From Pseudorhodobacter antarcticus (lineage in GTDB: Bacteria > Pseudomonadota > Alphaproteobacteria > Rhodobacterales > Rhodobacteraceae): a stretch of 64,000 nucleotides of DNA. The stretch covers positions 99,508 through 163,507 of the forward strand of contig NZ_FOCO01000002.1 in the NCBI RefSeq assembly GCF_900110135.1. The letters are read 5' to 3'. A program made the translations under genes and the position numbers. This document shows, piece by piece, positions 54,165 through 61,769 of this stretch. The notes beneath the pieces are model-generated. The model saw nothing but the letters and a program-made list of their open reading frames with translations. It was not told the origin of the DNA and did not search any database. Every line of letters begins with the position of its first letter. Within the stretch, counting starts at the first letter, position 1.

Positions 54165-55079
54165 ATGCCATTGCAAATGAACCGTGAGGTTTTCATCACT
54201 TGCGCCGTCACCGGGTCGGGTGGGTCGCAAGACCGCAGCCCGCATGTGCCACGGTCCCCCCAAGCGATTGCCGAAAGTGCGATTGCGGCGGCAAAGGCAG
54301 GGGCGGCGGTGGTGCATTGCCATGTGCGCGACCCCGAAAGCGGCAAACCCAGCCGCGACCCGGCGCTGTACCGCGAGTTGACGGAACGAATTCGGGACTC
54401 TGATACCGATGTGGTGTTGAACCTGACCGCAGGCATGGGCGGCGATTTGCTGTTTGATGGCACGGAAAAGATGGGCAAAATGGCCGCCCATTCCGACATG
54501 GCGGGGGCGGCCGAACGGGTGGCGCATGTTGTGGACTGCCGGCCCGAGATTTGCACGCTCGATTGCGGCACGATGAATTTCAACGAGGCCGATTATGTGA
54601 TGGTCAACACCCCCGGTATGTTGCGCGATATGGCGCGGCGCATGGTGGCAAGCGGCGTGCGGATTGAAATTGAGGCGTTTGATACGGGCCATTTGTGGCT
54701 GGCAAAGGAGCTGGCGCGCGAGGGGATTATCCCGGCGCCAACGCTGGTGCAGCTGTGCATGGGGGTGCCATGGGGCGCGCCGGATGACCTTAATACCTTC
54801 ATGGCGATGGTCAACAATGTGCCCACAGATTGGCACTGGTCGGCGTTTTCGATCGGGCGCAACCAGATGGCTTATGTCGCGGCCAGCGTTTTGGCGGGTG
54901 GCAATGTGCGCGTGGGGTTGGAGGATAACCTGTGGCTGGACAAGGGCGTGTTGGCGACCAATGCGCAACTGGTGGAACGCGCGGCGGGGATTATCACGGC
55001 GCTGGGCGCGCGGGTGATCACGCCTGCCGAAGTGCGCACGCGGTTGGGGTTGGAAAAGCGGGCGCCGATGGTGCGGTAG
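54165..55079 (+). CDS. cdhC: 3-dehydrocarnitine cleavage enzyme (BKACE family)
   Basis: A 304-residue beta-keto acid cleavage enzyme. Start ATG 54165 follows GAGGAGGA. The zinc site is shown by VVHCHVRDPESGKPSRD (His-x-His near residue 45) and the C-terminal WHWSAFSIGRNQMAYVAASV and GGNVRVGLEDNLW motifs. BKACE enzymes swap a beta-keto acid with acetyl-CoA to release acetoacetate; for 3-dehydrocarnitine this gives betainyl-CoA. The assignment of this substrate rests on the adjoining carnitine dehydrogenase gene; 3-keto-5-aminohexanoate is the other classical substrate. Confidence 0.88.
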   Translation: MPLQMNREVFITCAVTGSGGSQDRSPHVPRSPQAIAESAIAAAKAGAAVVHCHVRDPESGKPSRDPALYRELTERIRDSDTDVVLNLTAGMGGDLLFDGTEKMGKMAAHSDMAGAAERVAHVVDCRPEICTLDCGTMNFNEADYVMVNTPGMLRDMARRMVASGVRIEIEAFDTGHLWLAKELAREGIIPAPTLVQLCMGVPWGAPDDLNTFMAMVNNVPTDWHWSAFSIGRNQMAYVAASVLAGGNVRVGLEDNLWLDKGVLATNAQLVERAAGIITALGARVITPAEVRTRLGLEKRAPMVR

Positions 55080-55085
55080 TCATCA

Positions 55086-55448
55086 ATGGAACTTCTGTTT
55101 TTTCTCGCCTTCGTGTTTGTGATCGCCATGGTGATGCTGCCCTCATTCTTGCTGACCTTTAAGATGCAGGCGTGGCTGGGTCTGACCCTGGCTTGCGCGG
55201 TTGTGTTGGGGCTGTGTGCAGCGTCGGATCAGTTTTTTATATCGACCGTTGAGGAGCCTCGGGTTGCGTTTATCCTTGGCTTGGGCACGCTGTTGTTTGG
55301 CGTGGGTGGTTTGTGTGGCGCGATTGCCCGGGCGGTTATCCTTATCTTTCGCAGCATGGCGCGGCCGCTGGATGAGGAGCGCGTGATGCGCTGGGCGATT
55401 GGGCTGATGATGGCGGGAACCTTTTCGGCCCTGTGGATTGCGGGCTGA
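55086..55448 (+). CDS. small four-helix membrane protein in carnitine cluster
   Basis: A 120-residue protein starting 6 nt after cdhC. Four hydrophobic segments (about 2-24, 31-48, 62-86, 100-118) are separated by short loops, with a basic/acidic loop SMARPLDEERVMRW between the last two. No family recognised and no transporter signature. It sits inside the catabolic operon before the carnitine dehydrogenase gene, so an accessory role there is likely but undefined. Confidence 0.7.
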   Translation: MELLFFLAFVFVIAMVMLPSFLLTFKMQAWLGLTLACAVVLGLCAASDQFFISTVEEPRVAFILGLGTLLFGVGGLCGAIARAVILIFRSMARPLDEERVMRWAIGLMMAGTFSALWIAG

Positions 55449-55489
55449 CCCAAGGTGGCCCCCAAAGATTTTAAATATAAGGACAAAAC

Positions 55490-56944
55490 ATGACACGCAA
55501 AGCGGCGATTATTGGCGGTGGGGTTATTGGCGGTGGCTGGGCGGCGCGGTTTTTGCTGAACGGCTGGAATGTGTCGGTGTTCGACCCCGACCCGCAGGCC
55601 GCGCGCAAAATTGGGGAGGTGATGGCCAACGCCCGCGCCTCCCTTCCCGCATTATCCGACATTCCGATGCAGGCCGAAGGGGTGCTCAGCTTTGCCGATA
55701 CCATCACCGAAGCGGTGCAGGGCGCTGATTACATTCAAGAATCTGTATCCGAACGGTTGGAGTTGAAGCACCGCGTCTTTGCACAAATCCAACAATCCTG
55801 TCCCGATACGTTGATCGGGTCGTCTACCTCTGGGTTCAAACCATCCGAGTTGCAGCAAAACGCGGCCAACCCCGCGACGATTTTTGTCGCCCACCCGTTC
55901 AACCCAGTGTACCTGTTGCCGCTGGCCGAGGTGGTGCCTTCACCCGCCAGCGACCCCGCAGCGATTGAGCGTGCCAAGGAGATTTTGCGCGAAATTGGCA
56001 TGTTCCCGTTGCATGTGCGCAAGGAAATCGACGCCCATATCGCCGACCGCTTCCTAGAGGCGGTGTGGCGTGAGGCGCTGTGGCTGGTCAAAGACGGGAT
56101 TGCGACGACCGAGGAGATTGATGAGGCAATCCGCATGGGTTTCGGGTTGCGCTGGGGCCAGATGGGGCTGTTTGAAACCTACCGCGTGGCGGGGGGTGAG
56201 GCGGGGATGAAGCATTTCATGGCCCAATTTGGCCCCTGTTTGCAATGGCCGTGGACCAAGCTGACGGACGTGCCGGAGTTTACGGAGGAGTTGGTTGACC
56301 TGATCGCAGGCCAATCGGACGCGCAATCAGGGCATCATACCATCCGAGAGCTGGAGCGTATTCGCGATGGCAACCTCGTAGGGTTTTTGCGCGCGCTAAA
56401 GGATCGTAACTGGGGCGCGGGCAAGGTGCTGCGCGAACATGACGAACGCCGCCGCGTGGCCTTCGTGGCCGCCCCCGCCACAGGCGCGCCGATGGTTATG
56501 GCGCGCATGCAGGTGTTGCCAAGCTGGATTGATTACAACGGCCACATGACCGAAAGCCGCTATCTGTTTGCGGCGTCTGAAACCTCGGACGCGTTTTTGC
56601 GCTTTATCGGTGCGGATATGGATTATGTGGCAACCGGGTTCAGCTATTACACGGCGGAAAGCCACATCATGCACAAGGGGGAGGCGAAGCTGGGCGACCA
56701 TCTGACAGGCTCGGTCCAAGTGATCGCGGCGGATGAAAAGCGGTTGCATATTTTCATTGCGATTCAAAAGGATGGCGTGGATGTGGCAACCATTGAACAA
56801 ATGTTGCTGCATGTGGATATGGCGGCTGGGCGCACGGTGGCGGCCCCTGCGGCCATCCTTGATCGTTTAACCCCTGTCGCCCATGCCCATGCGGGCCTTG
56901 CACGGCCCACAGCCGTTGGCCGCTTTACCGGGCAAAGGAATTAA
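55490..56944 (+). CDS. lcdH: carnitine 3-dehydrogenase fused to betainyl-CoA thioesterase
   Basis: A 484-residue two-domain enzyme. Residues 1 to about 320 form an L-carnitine (3-hydroxyacyl-CoA-like) dehydrogenase: NAD fold AAIIGGGVIGGGWAARFLLNG, catalytic region VAHPFNPVYLLPLAEVVPSP (His near 140). Residues about 345-475 form a hotdog thioesterase: MQVLPSWIDYNGHMTESRYL with the catalytic-type Asp-x-Asn-Gly-His. The first half oxidises L-carnitine to 3-dehydrocarnitine; the second hydrolyses betainyl-CoA to glycine betaine. Pseudomonas encodes these as separate cdhA and cdhB, whereas fused forms are known from rhizobia and relatives. Confidence 0.9.
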   Translation: MTRKAAIIGGGVIGGGWAARFLLNGWNVSVFDPDPQAARKIGEVMANARASLPALSDIPMQAEGVLSFADTITEAVQGADYIQESVSERLELKHRVFAQIQQSCPDTLIGSSTSGFKPSELQQNAANPATIFVAHPFNPVYLLPLAEVVPSPASDPAAIERAKEILREIGMFPLHVRKEIDAHIADRFLEAVWREALWLVKDGIATTEEIDEAIRMGFGLRWGQMGLFETYRVAGGEAGMKHFMAQFGPCLQWPWTKLTDVPEFTEELVDLIAGQSDAQSGHHTIRELERIRDGNLVGFLRALKDRNWGAGKVLREHDERRRVAFVAAPATGAPMVMARMQVLPSWIDYNGHMTESRYLFAASETSDAFLRFIGADMDYVATGFSYYTAESHIMHKGEAKLGDHLTGSVQVIAADEKRLHIFIAIQKDGVDVATIEQMLLHVDMAAGRTVAAPAAILDRLTPVAHAHAGLARPTAVGRFTGQRN

Positions 56945-56947
56945 CCC

Positions 56948-58111
56948 ATGCATTTTGGCCTGACAGACGAACAACGCATGATCATCGACACCACCCGCGC
57001 CTTTGTGGAGGCGGAGCTGTACCCGCATGAGGCAGCGGTAGAACGCACGGGGCACCTGCCGATGGAGGTGATCCGCGAGGTGCAGGCCAAGGCCATCGCG
57101 GCAGGCCTTTATGCGGCGAATATGCCGGAGGAGGTGGGCGGCGCGGGTCTCGATACCCTTACATGGCTGCTTTATGAACGCGAACTTGGCCGCGCCAATT
57201 ACGCTTTGCATTGGACCTGCGTGGCGCGCCCTTCGAATATCTTGCTGGCAGGTAATGCAGAGCAACGCGAACGCTATCTTTACCCCTGCATCAAAGGCGA
57301 GAAATGGGATTGTCTGGCGATGACCGAACCCGGCGCCGGGTCCGACCTGCGCGGCATGACCGCCTCGGCGCGGCGCGATGGTGGCGATTGGGTGCTGAAC
57401 GGCACCAAGCATTTCATCAGCCATATCGACATCGCCGATTTCGCGATTGTGTTTATGGCCAGCGGCGAGGAAGACACCCCGCGCGGCAAAAAGAAGCTGA
57501 TCACCGCGTTTTTCGTCGACAAAGGCACGCCGGGGTTTCACGTCCGCGACGGCTATCGCAACGTCTCGCATCGCGGCTATTCCAACGGCGTGCTGGCCTT
57601 CGACAATTGCCGCATCCCCGATGCCCAAGTGCTGGGCGAGGTCCACAAAGGGTTTGAGGTCGCCAACGCATGGCTGGGCGCCACCCGCCTGCAAGTCGCC
57701 GCCACCTGCCTTGGCCGCGCCGACCGCGCGCTGGGCCACGCGGTGCAATACGCGGCGGAACGCGAACAATTCGGCCAAACCATCGGCAAGTTTCAAGGGG
57801 TTAGCTTCAAACTCGCCGATATGGCGATGGAGCTGAAAGCGGCGGAGTTGCTGACATGGGACGCCGCATGGCGGTTTGATGCGGGCTGCGTCACGGAGGC
57901 CGATATGTCGATGGCCAAGCTGAAAGCCAGCGAAGTGCTGGCGATGGTCGCGGATGAGGCGATCCAGATCCACGGCGGCATGGGCCTGATGGAGGATTTG
58001 CCCTTGGAACGCATCTGGCGCGATGCGCGGGTGGAACGGATTTGGGAAGGTACATCAGAAATCCAGCGCCATATCATCAGCCGCCAATTGCTGCGTGCCG
58101 TCGGCGGGTAG
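56948..58111 (+). CDS. acyl-CoA dehydrogenase, probable gamma-butyrobetainyl/crotonobetainyl-CoA type
   Basis: A 387-residue FAD acyl-CoA dehydrogenase starting 3 nt after lcdH. N-terminal helical domain with FGLTDEQRMIIDTTRAFVEA; FAD/substrate motif CLAMTEPGAGSDLRGM (near residue 123); C-terminal QIHGGMGLMEDLPLERIWRD then WEGTSEIQRH with the Glu typical of the catalytic position. In this cluster it most plausibly oxidises gamma-butyrobetainyl-CoA to crotonobetainyl-CoA, feeding the enoyl-CoA hydratase downstream; the substrate is inferred from neighbours. Confidence 0.85.
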   Translation: MHFGLTDEQRMIIDTTRAFVEAELYPHEAAVERTGHLPMEVIREVQAKAIAAGLYAANMPEEVGGAGLDTLTWLLYERELGRANYALHWTCVARPSNILLAGNAEQRERYLYPCIKGEKWDCLAMTEPGAGSDLRGMTASARRDGGDWVLNGTKHFISHIDIADFAIVFMASGEEDTPRGKKKLITAFFVDKGTPGFHVRDGYRNVSHRGYSNGVLAFDNCRIPDAQVLGEVHKGFEVANAWLGATRLQVAATCLGRADRALGHAVQYAAEREQFGQTIGKFQGVSFKLADMAMELKAAELLTWDAAWRFDAGCVTEADMSMAKLKASEVLAMVADEAIQIHGGMGLMEDLPLERIWRDARVERIWEGTSEIQRHIISRQLLRAVGG

Positions 58112-58130
58112 TCGTGCGGGCAACAAAAAA

Positions 58131-58343
58131 GCGGGGGGCTGTCTGCCCCCCCTTCGCGCTTCGCGGCGAATTCCCCCCCGAGGATATTTTTAAACAGAAA
58201 AAGTAACGGAGTGTTAATCTTGTTGCGCAAAAATGATGACGCGGTACAGGCGGGGACGCCGATGACCGTAACAGGAAAAGGCACCTTGTTCCTTCCACGA
58301 GGGCAAGGTGCTGACATCCTCTTTTTCTGTTTGAAAATATCCC
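58131..58343. repeat. inverted pair of GGATATTTTT-tail elements
   Basis: Plus-strand copy: hairpin GGGGGGCTGTCTGCCCCCC (58133-58151), spacer, then GAGGATATTTTTAAACAG up to 58203. Minus-strand copy: hairpin GGGGC/GCCCC and GGGATATTTTCAAACAG (58343-58321). Between them is a perfect 8-bp hairpin GCACCTTG (58281-58288) / CAAGGTGC (58304-58311). The plus copy is related to 6702-6758. This 281-bp gap breaks the carnitine cluster into two transcription blocks; a short open frame through it (58211-58396) shows no protein character. Confidence 0.65.
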
Positions 58344-58392
58344 GGGGTCCGGGGCAGCGCCCCGGCGCGTTGCCCAAAAACGTGGCTTTGAT

Positions 58393-60387
58393 ATGAAAGA
58401 CCTGTCTCGCCTTTTGCGCCCGCAGTCTATCACTGTCCTTGGGTCAGTGTGGGCCGAAAATGTCGTTGTTCAATGCGTCAAAATGGGGTTTTCCGGGCCA
58501 ATCTGGCCTATCCACCCCAGCAAACCGCATATCGGGGGCTTGAAGGCCTATGCCAGCATCGCCGACTTGCCCGCCCCCCCCGATGCGACGTTCATCGGGG
58601 TTAACCGCCATGCCACAGTCGATGTCGTGGCCCAGCTTGCGCAAATCGGGGCGGGCGGTGCGATCTGTTTCGCCTCTGGCTGGACCGAGGCGGGCGAGGC
58701 GGAATTGCAGGCTGATCTGGTTGCGGCGGCGGGCGTGATGCCGATTTTGGGGCCGAACTGCTATGGCGTGATCAACTACTTGGACGGTGCGCTCTTGTGG
58801 CCCGATCAGCATGGGGGGCGGCGGGTGGCGCGGGGCGTGGCGCTGCTGTCGCAATCGTCCAATATTGTGATTAACTTGACCATGCAGGCGCGGGGCTTGC
58901 CGGTGGCTTATGTGGCCTGCCTGGGCAATGCGGCGCAGGTGGGGTTGGCGGGTTTGGGGGCGGCGTTGTTGGCCGATCCGCGTGTTACGGCATTGGGCCT
59001 GTATGTCGAGGGGATTGACGATGCGCCCGCGTTTGCGGGTCTGGCGCAGGCGGCGCGGGCAGCGGGCAAGGGGATTGTCTGCCTGAAATCGGGCAAGACA
59101 GAGGCCGCACAGGTGGCAGCGGCGTCGCATACGGCGGCGCTGGCGGGGTGCGGCGCTGCATCCTCGGCGTTTTTACGACAGTCCGGGGTGGCGGAGGTTG
59201 CGACCTTGCCGGAGTTGTTGGAGACGTTGAAGATTTTTCACGTTCATGGGCCGCAGATTGGGCCGCGTTTGTGTTCGCTGTCGTGTTCGGGGGGCGAGGC
59301 GGGGTTGGTGTCCGATCTTGCGGGGCCGCTTGGCCTGTCGTTTCCTGCGCCAAGTGATGCGCAGCGCAGGGCTTTGGGTGATATCCTTGGCCCCATCGTG
59401 ACCATTGCCAACCCGCTGGATTACCACACTTTTATTTGGGGCGATGGCCCGCGCACCACCGATGTGTTCACCACCATGTTGGCGGGGTATGACGCGGGCG
59501 TGTTTGTGATTGACCCGCCGCGCCCGGACCGGTGCGATCCTGCATCCTTTGCGCCTGCCCTTGCGGCGATTGAGGCGGCGGGGGCGGCGACGGGCAAGCC
59601 CGCGTTCCCCGTTTCCTCTTTGCCCGAAAACTTTGATGAAAGCCTTGCCACCGCGATGATGGCGCGGGGCACGGTGCCTTTGATGGGGTTGGAACCCGCC
59701 CTTGGGGCCTTGCGCGCGGCGCAAACGCCGCCGGGTCGGGGGGGGTGGCGGCCTTGGCCGTCGCGCAATTCGACCCGCGCTGGTTTGATGGATGAGGCGG
59801 CGGCCAAGGCGCTGTTGGCCGCGCAGGGTGTTGGCGTGCCGCGGGGCGTGTCGGCGGGCAGTTTGGCCGAACTGGCCCCTTTGACAGCGAGCTTAACCGC
59901 GCCCTTCGCCCTAAAAGGCCTTGGGTTTGCGCATAAAACCGAAAATGGTGTGGTGCGTTTGGGGCTTTATAACCTTAACGCGCAGCCCGAGATGCCGGGG
60001 GCCACAGGTTATTTGTTGGAGGAGATGGTGACGGGTGTGGTGGCAGAGTTGCTGATCGGGTGCAGGCGCGACCCGGTGTATGGCGCCAGCCTGACGATTG
60101 GGTTTGGCGGGGTATCCGCCGAACTGTTGGCCGACACCCAAACCTTGATCTGCCCCGTGGATGCGACAGAGATTGAGGCAGCCCTGCGCCGTTTGCGCCT
60201 GTTCCCTTTGCTGGACGGGTATCGCGGGCGGGTGCGCGGCGATATTGTGGCCGTGATCGACGCAGCACTGGCGGTGCAAGCCCTGTTGCTGGCGGGCGGT
60301 TTGGAAGAGATTGAGATCAACCCGTTGATGGTGCGCGAAAGCGGGGCTGTTGCGGTGGATGCGGTGATTTGGAAGGATATGGAATGA
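58393..60387 (+). CDS. NDP-forming acyl-CoA synthetase family protein
   Basis: A 664-residue protein of the acetate-CoA ligase (ADP-forming)/succinyl-CoA synthetase-like family: CoA-binding domain (ITVLGSVWAENVVVQCVKMG..., residues 1-130), succinyl-CoA ligase-like domains with the phospho-His in AASHTAALAGCGAAS (near residue 240), and a C-terminal ATP-grasp part (PFALKGLGFAHKTENGVVRL; LEEIEINPLMVRESGAVAVD). In this setting it would activate carnitine, crotonobetaine or gamma-butyrobetaine as CoA thioesters, reversibly and with ADP. Substrate is inferred from context. It overlaps the hydratase gene by ATGA. Confidence 0.85.
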   Translation: MKDLSRLLRPQSITVLGSVWAENVVVQCVKMGFSGPIWPIHPSKPHIGGLKAYASIADLPAPPDATFIGVNRHATVDVVAQLAQIGAGGAICFASGWTEAGEAELQADLVAAAGVMPILGPNCYGVINYLDGALLWPDQHGGRRVARGVALLSQSSNIVINLTMQARGLPVAYVACLGNAAQVGLAGLGAALLADPRVTALGLYVEGIDDAPAFAGLAQAARAAGKGIVCLKSGKTEAAQVAAASHTAALAGCGAASSAFLRQSGVAEVATLPELLETLKIFHVHGPQIGPRLCSLSCSGGEAGLVSDLAGPLGLSFPAPSDAQRRALGDILGPIVTIANPLDYHTFIWGDGPRTTDVFTTMLAGYDAGVFVIDPPRPDRCDPASFAPALAAIEAAGAATGKPAFPVSSLPENFDESLATAMMARGTVPLMGLEPALGALRAAQTPPGRGGWRPWPSRNSTRAGLMDEAAAKALLAAQGVGVPRGVSAGSLAELAPLTASLTAPFALKGLGFAHKTENGVVRLGLYNLNAQPEMPGATGYLLEEMVTGVVAELLIGCRRDPVYGASLTIGFGGVSAELLADTQTLICPVDATEIEAALRRLRLFPLLDGYRGRVRGDIVAVIDAALAVQALLLAGGLEEIEINPLMVRESGAVAVDAVIWKDME

Positions 60388-61181
60388 TGCAGATGCGCAC
60401 AGATGGCCCGATTTTGACGCGGGTGGACGGGGCGATTTTGGAGGTCACTTTGTCACGCGGCAAGGCCAATGCGATTGATTTGGCCACCAGCCGCCTGATG
60501 GGCGAGGTGTTTCGCGATTTCCGCGATGATGACGCGTTGCGCGTGTGTATCCTGCGCGCGGCGGGGGAAAAGTTCTTTTGCCCCGGCTGGGATTTGAAGG
60601 CGGCGGCGGATGGCGACGCGGTGGATGGCGATTACGGCGTGGGCGGTTTTGGCGGTTTGCAGGAATTGCCGCACCTAAACAAACCCGTGATTGCCGCCGT
60701 GAACGGTATTTGCTGTGGCGGCGGGTTGGAGCTGGCGCTGTCATGCGATCTGATCCTTGCCAGCACCACCGCGACATTCGCGTTGCCCGAAATCCGGTCG
60801 GGCACGGTGGCCGATGCGGCGTCCTTGAAGTTGCCAAAGCGCATCCCTTATCATGTCGCGATGGATTTATTGCTGACAGGCCGCTGGTTTGATGTGGAGG
60901 AGGCGCAGCGCTGGGGCTTGATCAAGGAGATTTGCGCGCCCGGCGATTTGCTGGCGCGGGCATGGGATTTGGCACGGCTGTTGGAAAGCGGGCCGCCGCT
61001 GGTTTACGCCGCGATCAAAGAGGTGGTGCGCGAGGCCGAAGCCATGCGGTTCCAAGACGGGTTGAACCGCATCACCAAGCGGCAATTTGCCACCGTGGAC
61101 CGCCTTTACGGGTCGGATGATCAGCTGGAAGGCGCGCGTGCCTTTGCAGAAAAGCGTGATCCGGTGTGGCGGGGGCGGTAG
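60384..61181 (+). CDS. enoyl-CoA hydratase family protein, probable carnitinyl-CoA dehydratase
   Basis: A 265-residue crotonase-fold enzyme from ATG 60384, which overlaps the stop of the CoA ligase gene. The oxyanion-hole motifs are seen as AAGEKFFCPGWDLKAAADGD (near residue 58) and AVNGICCGGGLELALSCDLI (near 102), with acid residues in FALPEIRSGTVADAASLKLP. CaiD-like hydratases interconvert crotonobetainyl-CoA and L-carnitinyl-CoA, which fits between the acyl-CoA dehydrogenase and carnitine dehydrogenase steps. The family is broad, so specificity is contextual. Confidence 0.85.
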   Translation: MMQMRTDGPILTRVDGAILEVTLSRGKANAIDLATSRLMGEVFRDFRDDDALRVCILRAAGEKFFCPGWDLKAAADGDAVDGDYGVGGFGGLQELPHLNKPVIAAVNGICCGGGLELALSCDLILASTTATFALPEIRSGTVADAASLKLPKRIPYHVAMDLLLTGRWFDVEEAQRWGLIKEICAPGDLLARAWDLARLLESGPPLVYAAIKEVVREAEAMRFQDGLNRITKRQFATVDRLYGSDDQLEGARAFAEKRDPVWRGR

Positions 61182-61212
61182 GCCCGTGCTGCGCGTGTGA
61201 CCAGCGTTTTTA

Positions 61213-61232
61213 GGTATTTGGACCAAGGCGAA
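61213..61232 (+). repeat. GGTATTT...CCAAG element before the OsmC gene
   Basis: GGTATTTGGACCAAGGCGAA lies at the OsmC 5' end; its last base is the A of the ATG at 61232. It is 18 of 20 identical to the copy at 23067-23086. Confidence 0.55.
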
Positions 61233-61243
61233 TGGGCAAGGCA

Positions 61244-61708
61244 ATGCATAAATACGACGCCCGTGTGGTGTGGACGGGCAACACAGGCGCGGGCACGGCC
61301 AGTTACAAAGGCTATGCGCGGACATGGGATATTGCGGTGCCGGGCAAGCCAGTGGTGGCTTGTTCCAATGACCCGTTGTTGGGCGGCGATCCGACCAAGA
61401 TGAACCCCGAGGATTTGCTGTTGTCCGCGCTGTCGGCCTGCCATATGTTATGGTATTTGCACTATGCCGCCGAGGCGGGCGTGGTGGTGACGCGGTATGA
61501 GGATTGCCCTGAAGGTGTGGGCGAGGTGGACAAAGGCGGCGCGGGGCGGTTTTTATCTGCGCAGTTGCGCCCGGTGATTTGGCTGGCGCGCGGTGCGGAT
61601 GTGGATGTAGCGCGCGCGTTGCATGACCGTATCCATGCTGTGTGTTTCATCGCGCGGTCGGTGAATTTCCCCGTGACCTATGTGCCGCAATTTCACCTTG
61701 AACCTTAG
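61244..61708 (+). CDS. OsmC family protein
   Basis: A 154-residue OsmC/Ohr-fold protein. I take ATG 61244 (MHKYDARVVWTGN), with AAGG just upstream; ATG 61232 is a 4-residue longer option. The fold motifs are PGKPVVACSNDPLLGGDPTK, NPEDLLLSALSACHMLWYLH (with the conserved Cys near residue 67) and the C-terminal helix. A second, partner-type Cys is at HAVCFIARS (near 136), suggesting peroxidase-type thiol chemistry. Its place in the carnitine cluster is not explained by known steps of the pathway. Confidence 0.88.
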   Translation: MHKYDARVVWTGNTGAGTASYKGYARTWDIAVPGKPVVACSNDPLLGGDPTKMNPEDLLLSALSACHMLWYLHYAAEAGVVVTRYEDCPEGVGEVDKGGAGRFLSAQLRPVIWLARGADVDVARALHDRIHAVCFIARSVNFPVTYVPQFHLEP

Positions 61709-61769
61709 GTGGTTTGCGACATAGTGCGGGGCAACGCGCAAGGCCTGTGGCCGCAGATAAGGGGGCCGC

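Noticed and set aside
58211..58396. 61-codon open frame before the CoA ligase gene
   Set aside because: It runs through the repeat elements and hairpins and has no protein-like composition or ribosome-binding site.
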